From Pipra filicauda (lineage: Eukaryota; Chordata; Aves; Passeriformes; Pipridae): a stretch of DNA of 64,000 nucleotides. The notes under the pieces are model-generated. The model did not search any database. It was not told the DNA's origin and was given only the letters and a program-made list of their open reading frames with translations. The stretch is from contig NW_024104129.1 of assembly GCF_003945595.2 (NCBI RefSeq), forward strand, positions 1,302,001-1,366,000, written 5' to 3'. Numbering within the stretch: the first letter of the stretch is position 1; each line of letters begins with the position of its first letter. Shown here one piece after another: positions 49,661 through 63,620 of this stretch. The translations under genes were made by a program, and so were the position numbers.

Positions 49661-51680
49661 TGCACATTTTCAAAGTGACTGTTCCCATTCCAGCTCTTTC
49701 TTGTATCCATAGAGAATTTTGTATGCATTTTGCATCTCCTCATTTACACCAAAACGTTGTTTTTGACAGAAACTTGAATGTCTATCAGTTTTATTAGTGA
49801 CATAGATTATTTGAAGTTGGTCATCAGAACATCTGTTTCATAAAAACCAAGCTGGTATTTTTTCTTCAGTAACGGCCTGAGTTTTTGTGGTACTAACTCC
49901 CCATTAATGCCAGTTGGAGTTGCTAGGGATCAGTAACCCACTGTCTTGAATCCTCATTTATTCTAAACTCAGTTGGAGAGGAATCTGCTTGCCACTATCA
50001 CTCTTTAAGGTTTCAACTGGAAATTTAGTTTGAACTGATAGAAAAAAAATTAAAAATGCTGAATTTACCTTTGGCTGACCCCCTTTTTTTCCTTGTACCT
50101 CTTTAGGGACATGTAGACTTGAAAGAAATAGAAAATGTTGGAGTTGACAGTCACTGACAAAAGTATGAAATTCCATTAGCAGGACAAGCATAAATTTGGG
50201 CACATGCAGTTCTAGTGAAGTACAGCTAGTGCTTAAATCCCCACCAAGCAATCAGATGCCTTCCTCTGTACGTGCTGCTTTCAGAGAGATATTCATATTT
50301 CATGTATTTTACCTAGCACTTATGAAAGGGATGACAGTGGAGTTCATTGCTTTCCTGGCTGCCCACTCTCAAACCTACCACGCATTAAAAGAAGTCTCTT
50401 AATTCTGTTGTAAAGCTGTAGACCAGAGCACCTGGGATACAGGAATTATTGCTGAAAATAGCAACTCACTAACGACACCATGATAAGAACCTCACACTCA
50501 CAGAGAGCCACTAGCCACTCACAAAAACAGTAAAAGCAGAGAGCATCTCTCAAACTTTCTGACACGACCTTGACTCAGAATGCAAAAGAATAGTTAAAAT
50601 AGTTTTGCAGCTTGTGCTTCCAAGTTGTTTCTTTACAGACCCAAAAGCATATGCTGGACAGATGTTGTACTCAGTCTGATAAGTTTGCATGTGGTATTGA
50701 TGAGCTGTAGATATCAGAAAACTCTTGGATTTATATAACTAGATATGTCCAAGTAAAATCTGTGAATATTAAGGGGGTGTAATTCAGAACTGATGTAGCT
50801 TGTGACTGGAATATTAATATTCTGCTTTAGGCTTCAAATATGTAGGATATCAATAAGAATAATTATTTTATCTTTGTCTTTTTAGATTTCTCATTAAGAT
50901 GCAACAATTAAGCCCTAATTTCAGCAACATTTTTACAACAAAGTCAGTATCTTTAAAAATATGTAATTTCTTCAGATTCTTTTTATTAATTACAATGTTA
51001 TTAATAAATAATTGCTTAGGTTTGCACTTTATGGGATTTTGGGCAGGGTGGGTGGAGTCTTCAATGGAAAATTGTACATTTTCCTTTCAGATATATATGA
51101 GCCCCAGTGCTAAAAGGGCTCCTGTTATGAACAGTCTTATGATCTTCCAGTAATACTTACATCTGTAAATATTATGAAGGAAATATCTGTAGGAAGTTTT
51201 TTTACGTTCTTATCAGACCTCTCATGTCACACTGTCTTACACCTTGAACAGCATGCAAAAATCCAATGTGGGAGTATAGGAATTAGTTCATGTAAGGAAT
51301 TGGTTAATGCCTAACACAATTTCCATATGTTCCACTCTAATGTTCCCTCAATTTTTATCTATCCAAAAAATACACAAGAGTGAATGAATTTTAAGTTTTT
51401 TATGAAAATATTCCCATTCGTTATTGTAAAGCTGAGTGAATGTTTTGCTCTTACCACTTAGTATGTGATTCATTCCAATAGATCAACACAGTGGTGAGCA
51501 AAACCTGAAGACAGACCATGCATGGAGTATTCTCTTTTGAACAGTACTTGCCATTTCACGGAGTTGCTTCTGAGACAGGGAACTTCTGCCCCTCTAAAAA
51601 TTCCTTTGGCATAGGACAGGAGAGTTACAGAGCTGTAAGGGACTAACATTGTTCTAATTCTCATCGTCTGCTGTGGGGTA
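44460..51680. other. Gene-free region downstream of TRIB2, part 3
   Basis: No supportable gene. The frame at 46162-46545 (127 codons) is of a length expected by chance over this much AT-rich DNA, and no domain is recognised. Contains an A28 tract at 49630-49657. The rest is unique noncoding sequence. Confidence 0.75.
49630..49657 (+). repeat. A28 homopolymer
   Basis: Twenty-eight adenines preceded by an A-rich lead with G and C interruptions. The longest homopolymer in the window. It could be the decayed tail of a retroposed sequence, but no body or target duplication was recognised. Confidence 0.9.
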
Positions 51681-51688
51681 ATAGTTAC

Positions 51689-51785
51689 TCAGCTTATTAT
51701 CTTTATTTTACCAATGGGTACTGGAAACCCACGTACTTTTGAGGAGCTTGACCCAAGCAATTCACTCAGGGTCTTCCAGTTTGTT
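51689..51785 (-). mobile_element. MIR (CORE-SINE) relic
   Basis: The plus-strand sequence ATTTTACCAATGGG..GGAAACC..GAGG..TTGACCCAAGC..CACTCAGG follows, in order, the reverse complement of the MIR core and 3' part (ATTTTACAGATGAGGAAAC, then GACTTGCCCAAGGTCACACAG). Divergence is high, as expected for an element amplified before the amniote radiation. Inactive fossil, sense on the minus strand. Confidence 0.55.
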
Positions 51786-52693
51786 TGGAGCAGAATATAA
51801 TTGACTTGTAAATTGACCAGTTAGTCTTCAGAGGAATTATTAAAGTTAACACAGGGCTAAAATCCCAGCTGCTTCTAGAGAGTGAGGTGCTATAGCTACA
51901 GATCTCCTCTGGAGTTCATCACTCTTTAAGGATATGAAGTAGCTCTGTAATGTGCATCAGCTGGTCATGGTTAGCGCAGGACTGCCCAGTGAGGAGTGCA
52001 GGAATGTGCTGTGTTCCAGCAGTGGCTGGAGCCCTGATACCTTTTTCAGTCCCTGATTTTCTGTCCAGGCTTTCTGCCGTAAAGATGCTGCCAGTGCACA
52101 CGAACCAGCCACGCATGTGTGGGTGAAGCATCCTTCTGCATTTTACCAAAGATAAAATACACTGACACCGAAAACATGCAATTCAGTACTCCTTAAGGCA
52201 TTTTCCTTCAGTTTGACTCATATAGAGAAATTCCTCAGGCCACTTTAATTTTACTATTGTGGTTTCACACCTCTGCCCAACAACAATGAAATTAAAAACT
52301 GTTAAAGTAGAAATATTAAGAGAGGAGGGAATAATTCACTACAAAAGATGGACCTGCTAAAACTAGTCTGTCTCTCTGTTCAACCAACCTTCAGGCTAGT
52401 TGTAATTTCCAAATATTTATTTATGACTTTGGTTTGCTTGGTGTTCTCCTGGAAATTTATTTTTTCACTGTAGGAGTTATCACACAGAATTTGCGTCAAG
52501 AACTTGAAATGAAAATCTGAGCTGTGTTACTTAGTTGTGGGCTACTCATAGGTAGTTACATGAGATGGTAGGAGTTCAACAGCAGTGAAAGCAGCTGACA
52601 ACTGGAAAAGATTGCGTTGGGATGAAGTCTGTCTGAGATGCCAATGAGCTGCATACATGGAATTACTTTAGAGTTTCTAAAAACTTGGTGTGT

Positions 52694-52755
52694 AGGAATC
52701 ATAAAACCATAGAAAGGTTTTCATTGGAAGGGGCCTTTGTAGATCATCTGAGAGA
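52694..52755 (-). mobile_element. CR1 LINE 3'-end fragment
   Basis: AATCATAAAACCATAGAAAGG, then TTGGAAGGGGCCTTTGTAG and ATCATCTGAG, matches the reverse complement of the avian CR1 3' terminus (the common AATCATAGAATGGTTTGGGTTGGAAGGGACC tail) with several changes. Only about 60 bases remain, typical of heavy 5' truncation. Sense strand is minus. This is one of the clearer bird or reptile signatures in the window. Confidence 0.75.
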
Positions 52756-55700
52756 TGTAGGCTTTAACTAGAGTAAAATGAAGACAGGACCAGACTATTT
52801 GCTAAAAGCAGATTTTTAATGCGTTTTTCTGTAGCTATGTTTCCATAAAATAATTATATTTATGTGTTAGGTCTAATTCTTCCTAATGGGCACTTTTGTA
52901 GGACACTGTCTTATCATCTGAGTTTACTTGCCCTTAAGCTAGGGTCTTAAGATGTTTTAAGGACTCTTCCCTGTTGTCTCAGGTGTAGGTGCATCTTACA
53001 CAAACTCATTTTTACACTCATGCAAATCCCTGCGAAACATGTTTGGGAGTATTTGCTTAGCTTCTGTTTTTATTACTGAAGAAACATTTGCCTCGTATGT
53101 TACTGCCACTGATTCTTATGTAAGGCCAAATTATTTTTAGTGGGGATAAAACTTTTATGAAACTAAATTTTTTATTAGTCTAAATACAAAATATTTATGT
53201 TCCATTACATATTTACAACCTTGTTCATGAAAAAATAATGGTCATCTTAAAGAAGTATTTCCATGGGAATTATTAAAAAGAAGAAAAATAAAGGAAGGAA
53301 AAGACAATTCCACTGCAACTTCTTCCCTACAATAATTGAAACATTTGCAGGTAAGAATTTATGCGAGGCAGTTAGCAAGGAATAGATAAGTCTTGCCACT
53401 TTTAAATCCTGCTTGGAAATTTCCATTATGTCAGACATGATCATAATGATGAACTGTAATGCACTGGGTAGAGACTAACTTTTCCCTAGCCTTCTTCACC
53501 AGAAAAATTTCAAGAGAAATAATTACTGCTTGCTATTCTCTGTCTACTGTTGCAGTGAAACTGCTGTTAAATTCTGTTCAAACATCTTCAAATGTCTGCA
53601 GCATTTCATTAGAGTTTCAGCCAAATTAATTTCTGAAGCAATACTATTGAAATTCTGGTCAATGAGCCAAGCAAAGCACACAAGCAAGTATTTAAGCAGT
53701 GGGGGTAATCCTGGGAGTTCAATGGGACTATTATAATGGAGCAAGTCAAATATGTGCTTACTTAGCTGCATGGGGCCTCAGTGTATCTCAATGCACAGCA
53801 TCTATAGGCCCGAAAGCCAACAGAAGTTAATAGAAGGGCAGCCTCTGACTCTGAGAGATTTTGAGCCAGCCCATGAATGATCTAGTGTCATTCACGGTGT
53901 CTAGGAGATCAATTGACATAATTGGATGATGAATAAAATGGTTCCCCAAATATGAAGATTGCCCACTTTTCTATAAGTTCTCCTTTTTTTTTTTTTGGCC
54001 ACAGAATACTGCTCATTGCCTGTGACCGCTCCAAGATCACCCCATTCACCCTGAAGAATAGACCTGGCTCAGAATATGATATTAGAAGGCTCAATTTTGG
54101 TTTTTGTGCAACACATAAGATAATTTTCTTCCTGAACTGCAGGAATTTTCTAACTGTGACCTTTTTCTCTTCTGGGTAAGAGGTAAGTATGTGTGGGGTA
54201 AGTATTTTCTTTCTTATTGCCCTCTTTTAAATAAGACAGTTACTCAAAGGAGCATTTCCCTGACAAGAATTTGTAATAATATTTTTCATAATGCACCAAG
54301 AAATCCTTTGTCAAGCAATTATTTCCTGTTTTAAATTAGAAATGCAAAGCAGAAAAACAAAAAGTGTGTGTGGGGGGAAGGAGAATCTTTTACTTAGAGG
54401 GCTGGAGGGGAGAGAAAAGAGTAGTTGGGCTGAATAAGTTCTGTGGCAAGTTTCCCAAATAATTTTTGCCTCAGATTTGCTGAACTTTTCTTTTAATCTG
54501 ATATCAGGTCACAAGTCCTCTTTTTCCTTTTTATGCAGTTAAGACAAACTATCCCAGCACAATGGGTTTGTATTGTAAGGTGACAAAGTAAATACACACA
54601 TCAGTGTGTGTTCAGAGCTTCCTGGCATCATGAGCTCAGAGCATTTGCTGCCTCTTCACTGGCACTCAGAGTGCTCAAATTCATGAGAATTCACCTGGTA
54701 ACATCAGACCTGGAACCATATACATCGAATCCACCTCAGAGTCTTGCAATGAACATGTAATTGTTTCTCTCTAACTTCAGCAACATGACTCCAAGCTGCT
54801 TTTGTTCTGACCCTCCTTCAAGTGCAGGAAGTTGAGTCATGGCTGTTTGGAACTGCAGGACTGCAGGTCATGTCCTTGTGTTCTCAGTGGATCCGTATGA
54901 TTCTGATTTTTTTTGTCACGGTGTCAGAATGAGAGCAAGAAAGGGATCAGTCCCTTTGTGACTGCACTGTTTTTTCCTACTGAGATACATACATGTAACC
55001 TTTACATCTAATTTAAGTCATGAATCTTTTGGGTTTCCTATAATATTTCACTTCCCATCTATCTCTGCTTTTTCTTGGGACACAACCATGTATTTATATC
55101 CTCATGTAAGAGGTGAATTTGCTTTCATTAAGGAATAACATGGGCTAGAGTAAGGAGTAACAAACAAAATTAAGGAGGAGGTGGTGTCAGGTGATAAGGA
55201 CAGCTGATAATAGCAGGATAAAATAACTTCCAAAACCTAGTTTTAAGAATATGTAGAAAGTCTGTTTTGACTTTTCTGTTTAGGTACACTTGCTAATTTA
55301 CAAATCAGAAGACATGCAGTTATAGGGACCAGGAGGCAGTTAGGGAGGTTGGGAATTAGGAAGGTTTTCAACACAACATCTCATCTGGGACAGATAGAAA
55401 TCTGACTTGGGGATTTTGACAAAGGTAGGCTGTGATGGGCTCATGTGAACCCCAGCACTCAGTGTGGTCAAACCCTCTAGAGTTTGTTTCAGCTACTGGA
55501 AGAGCCGTGCGGAAGATGGGCTTGCAGTTGTGCGTTCAGGAACCACTTGGACATGGCAATCTGGCTGAGTTTAGCTTCTTTGAGTGATTGAGACATTGCC
55601 TCTAACACTGTTTTTGGCTGTGAAATAGCTCTGAGTATCCTGTAAGGAAACTGTTCCCTGGTCCCCACCAGTCAGACCTGTCAACTCTTTTCAGTCTTCT

Positions 55701-58700
55701 GTTCCCACAGTTTTCTCCCTTCTCATGTTCCACTCCCACCCAGTAAGTCTTTAGTGTCCAAGACGTCTCTGCTGGTCTCTGATCCTCTGTGGTGGCCCAG
55801 CTGGTCTCATGCTAGGATGTGTTGCAACCACTTCAGCCTGTCTGCAATCACAGGGTGTGAAACTGTGGCTCAAAACCTTGTCATGGAAAGACACTCATAG
55901 CCTTTCATAGCCAAATGGCTCAACTCTGTCAGTCTTCTGCCATATTACTCACCATGCCAGATGCATCTTTCTCCTGTCTGATCTGAGTCAGCACCTTTCT
56001 ACTCACTGGGAAAGAGGCTCCCTGAGAGAGGTCTCTGGCAGGTGCGTGGAGGGTCATACTGCTCTGTGGAAAGCAAATGGTTTTGTAAAGAACGTTCCCA
56101 TGGAGATTCCCTGCTAAATTTTCCTTCAGGTTCTCTTAGAACTGAAATGAACCTCAAATTATTTCTTGCAGAATTCTGTTTCCTGAGATTTGAGCTTATT
56201 AAAATATTGCCTGAGATACCAGTAACTGGCTCAGTCTTTGCTGCAGGGGATTTTCCCTTGTCCCTGTCGAGGCTTTCAAACAGTATAATTTTCTTTCTTT
56301 AACTTGAGGCTCTCTATCCCTGAGCTGTTCTCTTCACCCCCAGCCTCTTCTGCAACAAATCCCAGGGCTTTCTACCTGAAGTCAGCTAATAGCTAAGTTT
56401 TGTGTTCTCATCAGGAAGGAGCAGTGTGATTAATTCTCTAGTGTCTCTTCTGTTCCTCTGAGCTCTGTTTCCTTATGGGGAATCTGTAATGGAACAGAGC
56501 GGGAGCCAGCACCGAACTCCCTTTTCCTTAAAATAGATACATCACCTGCTCCACCTTCACATTATGGAATAAGCCATGATGAGAGAAAAATAAGCAATGC
56601 TGTCTCATCATTGACTTGCAGTCTGGATGTTGTCATCTTGCAAAAAGCAGAGACAGTCTGTAATAAAGAAGATGTGATTCAAGAGGGATGCAGGCGAAAT
56701 ACTACAATTAAATAGAAAAAATCAGCAGCATAAATATGCCTTCTGAGGCAGCACTCCCTGGAAAGATTTTGATTTAGAGTGTGTCAGAAAAGAAGTACAA
56801 ATCAGAAGCTTTTAGAGGTGGATGCCTCTTAGTACAGAAAGGAGGGGCATTCAAATGTACCCCACATCCAATAGCACTTGTAGAATTATTGTACCCAGTA
56901 ATGCCCGGATAAACCTAAATACTATACCCTCATAGAAGGGAGAAAGGGGCTGAGGAGCTGTGAAGCTTTTATTTGCCTTGGGGAGCTCCCTATTTCTCTC
57001 TGTTGGCTCCGGAGGAAAACTGAACCAAGACACCTCCTTACCTTGACCAAATGTCTGAAGCAATTGAAACTGACCCAGGTCAGGAGGGTGCAGGTGAAGA
57101 GAGACCATCAGAGCGTGATCTTCTCAACCAGCTCCTCACAGTCCCTGATTTGTACTGGGAATTCAGTCCTACATCACCCACACTGACTATTAACATGATT
57201 TGTGGCCTGGAAACAACCATTACAGGAAGAGGTTAGAACTTTCATGGCTATTTAGTTCCTTCTTCAGGAAGAGAAAGTTTTTTTCTTTCAGAGTTTGCTC
57301 TTTGGATTTTCATGCTCGACCTGTGACCATCAAACCAAAAATCCATGTCACACAGAGAAGCTGACAGTGTTGTAATGGAAGTACATTATATGTCTGTTAT
57401 GTAAAGGAGAATGGTCTACGCAAGAAACACTTCATTTTCTCCACCTGGCAACAAAAGTTAAGAAGACTGACTTCTGGTTCAAAACAAATGATGGGCAGCC
57501 TCTGGGATTGCAAGCTGTATGGTGTGAGCTCATTGTATGTATATTGGGTTTTTTGGAAGGCATGTGTTTGGGTATTTTATTAGTTAACTTCACAGAGAAA
57601 AAGCGTTGAGCCATCCTAGCATTTCCTGTGACAACACTTCCATCTGGGTATTCTTTGAGCATTGAGGAATCATCGTGCTAGGAAGGTCATGGCAATGCAA
57701 AGGCAGAAACTTGGGGCTCATTTATAACTTTAAACTAAAGTAACTGTAGTGAGCAAAGGCATCAGTTAGTTCAGCAAGATCTTAGCAATGATTAACAATG
57801 CTGCTGTATAAAAATTGCCCCAGTTCCCAGTGTGGACTGTAGCAAGCTAAAGCAGTGACAGAAGATGCTAGATGCTGTGCACTCTTTTTTGCATCTTTTC
57901 TTTCCCTCAAAATAGGGCAAATCCCTATAGTCTCCAGCAAAGTCAACTTCTTTCACTTTTAATCTTAGAGACCTTTTGCTGCTGTGAATGCTTATGCGCA
58001 TTGTCATCCTTAACACCATTACTATGGGTACTGGAGCAACACAACAACAGCAAATTTTTCTAGGTCTGGAATTTCAGACAAACAAGTCTGTGCATTTCTT
58101 CAGAGGCTGAGTGGTTCCAGAAAGAACAGTAGGTCTGTACGATAAATAAAAAATATAACCTTTCCAAAGTTGGACTAACACTACCAGTGAACATGAATGT
58201 CTAGATTGTGATATGGGAAGTAAAATATATTTTTCCTCCAGAATTCTGCCCTTGAAACTTCAAGACTGTATAAAATAGAGAATTTCAGTTATAAAAAATA
58301 CATAGAATATGAAGGTTCTTCAGTGTACATTAAGTAAAAAGTCAAAGTTCCTGGTGGCTATCAAGACAGATATTTTTAAATATTCCATACACATGCTCTA
58401 CTCATAATTTCACTTTGAACAATATGTGTAAGAATGATTTTTAACATACATTTGAGAATGTCTTTATTGAGTTTTATACAAGAAGCCTACCACCGAGGAA
58501 ATGACTGTATCACTGGGTTTAAAATTGCATGTGAGGAGGAAAGAGGACTTGAACTACTTCCCAGAAAACAGGACTGTAGTAATCACAGTATAATAGTTTA
58601 TTGTTTCTTATAATACAGCAAGTGATAAAAAGGCTTAATATATAGCCTAAATGGATGTTCACTTGAATAGTTATATATTCAGCTTCTCATGTCAGAGATT

Positions 58701-59564
58701 TAATCTAGTCAGGGCTGCTTTTATATGAAAGTGACTTGCTTGCCTTCTGTAGGACATTTCTACTTTTTTATGTGAAGTCTTACATGTCTAGAGGAGTAAA
58801 ATTGCTACAGTGTTTTTAGAAAATAATGACTACTAAAAATTCTGAAGTAGTTGGGTTACTAGAGGGAAAAATGTATTACAAAGGAGTTTGGGTTATGAAA
58901 ATGAATAGATACCAGTAGGTAAGAAAGACAAGTGTCATTCTTTTCTGGTTCCTAATATGGGAACTTTAGGATGCTGAACATTTATGAGCTCTTAGTTTTA
59001 ATATGTTTTTTATTGCTTTTCTATTGTGATTTAAAATCATACTGATATTTTTACTTCTCTTTACTGAAAACATTTTATTCTTATCTTAGATGAATGAACT
59101 AACAGCTCAAAAGTTTACTTTTTAAATGATAAGTGATAATAAAATATAACAAACAGACTATATTTAACAGGAAAAGTGAAATTCTGGCTGGACAGGTGAT
59201 GGCAAATTCCTCACTGACTTACCCATGGCCAGGATTTCTTCCTTGGAATTTGTTTCAACCCCAGCTTGTGGTACAAAAAAAAATCCTTTAATATCTTTGC
59301 TCTGCAGGATTGGCCACTGTGTTTTCCCTACTTTTGGAGGCATGGTATTGATTGTTTGCATTTCATTGTATCATATGCATTTTGCTCAAATTAGTAGCTT
59401 TCTCCACTTCCTGGATTGAGGCAGTTATGCAAAAATACTCATTTGTTTGCTTTTTTTCCCTAAAGGTGAATAGACTCCTTTTAGTCAAGGAAACATAAGG
59501 AAAAACTTAATAGTTCTAAAAGGTAGTAGGTTAAGAAGACAACAACTCTATTGTTTAAAAAAAA

Positions 59565-59604
59565 TGTGTGTGTGTATATATATATGTGTGTGTATATATG
59601 TATG
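59565..59604 (+). repeat. Compound (TG)n(TA)n microsatellite
   Basis: Alternating purine-pyrimidine blocks of TG, TA, TG and TA over about 40 bases. It is able to adopt Z-DNA or cruciform structure and is likely polymorphic. No gene nearby. Confidence 0.9.
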
Positions 59605-61261
59605 TCTTTACATCTTTTAAGCTAGACTCATTGTATTAGGAGAAGGATATCAGGAGAAAAATGGGCTGACTCATGATCTGAATCCTCTGTTAACAGCTTG
59701 AAGGAAGCATATTATAATGTCAGTGGGAATGCTTATGCTCTTATGTTGGCTCCTTTGTGTTTCCACAGCCTGTATGATGCCTTCCACCCTGGTTCAGCAC
59801 TGGAATGAGGTAACTGATCCTTCAGGCACAGATTGGGAAAACTTTTGGTCTAAGATCAAGCTCAGTCCTTACAGGCAATATGGGTGCAACTGGGATTATC
59901 TGCTGTTAAAATTCAAGCTCACTGTCAGGTCTTGTTAAGAAGAGAGGAATAGAAAAAGCTATTAAACCCTGCGTGTGTTCTGTTTGGGGATGTTAGGGCT
60001 GGCCATATTGGCTTTTTATCCATGAGTTCCCATGGGAAAGCTCTCTTACCCTGGAAGACGTAAACTAGACAAGAACGAGAGAAATTTGCTCCTTTGGAAT
60101 AGTACTGTAACCAGAACTAGTTTAGCCAACCAGAGTGTCTTAATCCTTTGCAAAATTACCAAAAGGATTGAACAAATCTATGAAAATTAAAAGCAAAATT
60201 TCTTAGCCAAAACCACAAGCTGATCTAATCTTTTTTGGATAAGATAGATAAATCCCAGTAATTTATCTATCATATTGGATACATAATTATTGGCATCCGT
60301 CTACAGCACAATTAGAATAGGACTTTGATTCCTATCTTTTCTAGAATATTTAGTAATGAGGCTAAAGACAATTTGTCTGTGGATACCTCCCCTTACAATG
60401 AATCCATACAAGTTAACTATTTGGTTTTGTGATTAAATAGTTAGCTGGAAAATATATGAAGGTAATTGAATTTATACACATTCCCTTATTCCCTTTATCT
60501 TTTTTATTTTGTTAACACCAAACTATTTGGAGCACCCTGATTTTCCATCTGGCATTTCATAGCCGCATCAAACCACTAACTGAGTAGCTGATTGCCCACT
60601 GTTCTGGCAATGGGGGTAACAGACTTGTTTTACACCTATTCTGACTATGTCCCTCTTCTACGGCCTGAAGAGCAGCTGGGGGGCAAGAAGCACAGCTCTT
60701 CCCACAAGCCTGTGGTCCCAGTGCACCACAGCACTTTTTGGCTGGTTCAAGGGAGACAGCTGCTGCCCAGCAGAACATAGAGCAAACCCTAGAGTGTATC
60801 AAAGAGCCAGTATTTCCTTTTTCAACCTCTTTTTACCATGCCTCCTATGTATTAGAAGGCATGGTAGAGCTGCCTTTAGGCTTCGCTTTAAATTTGACAG
60901 TTTTATCTCTTTGCTGCTACTGCCTTGTAACCATCTGCTGTGTTTGCACTCATTGTCTACTGGGACTTGTGCATGTGTACACTGCAATCCTCTTGCCTTC
61001 ACACAGCACTTTGCATGTTAAGGTAGGTGAAATAGCATAGCAATTTATACAGCCCTTGATCAGCATCCCTGTGTGCAGCACCACATTGTTTGAAATTTAA
61101 CTGACATAAAATCATGATGGGGAACAAATAACTGTTTATTCAGATGTTTAGCTATATGTTGCATTGGGTAAAGGCAAACTGAAAGTGAAATAAGACCTAA
61201 GACACCTCAGCTGTGGACAGTAAGACCCCAAGAAGCTCTCTCTTCCTGTTCACTGGATGAC

Positions 61262-61322
61262 CTCTGTCAAGTCAAGATGACCTTTCTAGAATCTAAGTTT
61301 TTCCACCTATAACAGTGAAACC
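61262..61322 (+). mobile_element. Probable MIR relic
   Basis: GTCAAGTCA..GACCTTTCTAGAATCTAAGTTTTTCCACCTATAA aligns in order with the MIR core (GGCAAGTCACTTAACCTCTCTGAGCCTCAGTTTCCTCATCTGTAA) in sense orientation, with many substitutions. Short and diverged, so the call is tentative. Confidence 0.4.
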
Positions 61323-63474
61323 TGCCCTTCTTTCCAGATCTAAGGAAGTAAAAAGTTTTATGTAAGAGCTTGATGCTGTTTACTATTCCAAGCTATGGCT
61401 TGGGAGCATGCACTCCGTGGTAGAGCAGACTCCTCAAACCCAAAGGCAAGAAGGTGTAGGGAGCTCAGGGCTGAAAGAGAGCTGGATGCTGAGGGCTTGA
61501 GGAGGTGAGGCGCAAGCTCTCAGCAAAGTGGAGGAAAGAAAAATTAGCTGCACTCGCTGCTGAAAGAAATGGGAAGGAGTTTACTGGTTCTGACTTCTTG
61601 GGCAATGGGAACACTCGCCTTTTTCTCTTTTCCCTCCTGTCCTTTCTCTCTTCTCAAGCTTGCCTGTGGAGGCTGTGGTAGCTTAAGATTAAAAAGGGAA
61701 AACAAGATGTATGGCATTTGATGTGGTAACAGCAAGTATCTTGACGTTTGAAGAGTGCCAGGAGGCAGCCAGGCTAGTTGCTGGTCAAGACAGGGACTGA
61801 GTGAATACCCTGTTCCCTTCTGCGCTGCGTGTGACAGTCAGTAGCCTTGAAAAGGGTTGCCATTAGCAGAGGCCCCTGCAAGACCCAGAGACACTTTATT
61901 CTCTGCTATTCTCTTTCTGCACTGGAGGATATGATTTGTGATCCCCATAGAAAGCAATGGTGCCTTTAAATTCTACTACATATTTACTGGTAACACCAGT
62001 GTTGACCCAAATTCTTATTTAAGGAACCTGAAAAAATCATGATCCAAAGACATTTGAATCCAGAATTTGATCTTGAACCTTTCTCTACTACTTTAGAGAC
62101 TCACTCATATTAGGATTTTACTAACAGAAGGAGGCAGAAATAAGAATTGTTGAAACAGGCTTTTAGCACTATGGGGTCCCTGACATTCTTTTGCAGCAAT
62201 TCAGAGCTTGCTCCGTATCTTTAAGACTTGCTTACTGATGAAATGTACTGGTTAATTTAGTGGGCAGTTTACTACTGTCAGGGCATAAAGCTACTACCTA
62301 CAAGTTCTTTATGAATATTTCCGCATCTAATAGTCTTTACCAAATACACTGGGTGCAAAATTTATAATGCAGTAACTGCAAAACACCATGGTCTGACACA
62401 GCTATTACTTCGACATCCATATGTTTTGCCATAGATGTTTACCAATAGCTCAAGCAAAGAACCCAAAGGGTAGCAATTAAAATAATCCATCCTTGTAATT
62501 TAAAGTTTCCTGCATAAGGAAGTGGAGGAACATTATTGTCTCCGGATTTAAGCCTGCTGAAGACTTTCAGATTGTGAATTCAGGAACCTGAGGGAGGGCA
62601 GAAAATTTGAGTAAGCACATTACCACTTCCTCTGGAGGAGTTGGTTGCTGTTCCAGTGGTATTGTAACCACTAAATGTCACCATGATCTCTCTGGTCCAG
62701 CTCAGCACTGCTCCACAAATTCATCTTTTTACAGTCACTGACTCAGCTTTATGAGTAGCTGCTGTACCTTTTTTTGAGTTCAGCAGGAAACTCAACTATA
62801 TATTTAGGGTATCTTATAAATAACTCCTTGCCCACTACATAGCTGACACAAAAGAAAGTTTTAATTTCTCATTTTGGTAATGATTTACAGCTGTTGTTCC
62901 ACTGGGCTTATGAAACATTATATATATGCTTCAATGAATGTTTCATATGTATATTTTTATGTATAAACAGTGAAAAATTACTTCTAGAGTCACTTGCAAA
63001 GACACCATATTTTATGCAAAAAACATGTCTTGTAAATATACTAAACAGTTTTTGCTGCTATCACAATTAAGCAGAGCAATTCTCATTCTTCCCTCTCTCT
63101 TTCTACATATATATCTCAGTAATGAGGATAGAGCTGTGATTCAAGATGACAATTTTTGGACAAGAGAGCTATTTTTCATTGGGTGATTTAGGGCCAATGA
63201 AGAGCTGTTTATTCTGGAAAATGCTCTATTTTCTTTTAGAAAAAAAAATAAGATTACACAAGGTTAGGAATTATTTTTTTTTCTAATTTAAATTCAGATT
63301 TTTTGATCTTGGCAATATGCTTGCCCTGTTCTTAGGGTTTTGGGTTTTGGTTTGTGTGCTGTTTGTTCTTTTCCTTTGTTATCATCAAATGATCCAGATT
63401 TTTTCTTTGTCTCAGCATTTTAACTGAAAAATGAAAGGTGGCTGAAAAGGCAAGAAACCAAGTAAAATTCTCCC

Positions 63475-63620
63475 CTGCTGGAATCTGGGCTGTGACTTCA
63501 GATCTGCTGCATGAGATAAGCAAGTCACTTGCTCTGTGCCTCAGCTTCCCAGTCTGTAAATGGGGACTAAACTGTTTTTCACTGAGATGCTTCGCGATTC
63601 ACATCTGAAAAGCACTAATC
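63475..63620 (+). mobile_element. MIR-family CORE-SINE relic
   Basis: The clearest ancient SINE here. GCAAGTCACTT (63520-63530), TGCCTCAGCTTCCC and GTCTGTAAATGGGGA reproduce the MIR core in order. The upstream part (GGCTGTGACTTCAGATCTGCTG) also follows the element. The tail (TGAGATGCTTCGCGATTCAC, then TGAAAAGCACTA) resembles the 3' tail shared with L3-type LINEs, as in MIR3. Sense on the plus strand; inactive. Unusually well preserved for its age, which may mean constraint. Confidence 0.75.

Larger units (their letters stand above)
52760..63470. other. Gene-free region downstream of TRIB2, part 4
   Basis: No supportable gene. Open frames are about 120 codons or fewer and show no domain or exon structure. 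It includes a compound TG/TA microsatellite (59565-59604) and a weak MIR relic (61262-61322). Mostly AT-leaning unique sequence with short T-rich runs. Confidence 0.75.

Noticed and set aside
57051..57236. 61-codon frame starting MSEAIETD
   Set aside because: Plausible-looking start and acidic N terminus, but too short, without splice partners and with no family match that I know.
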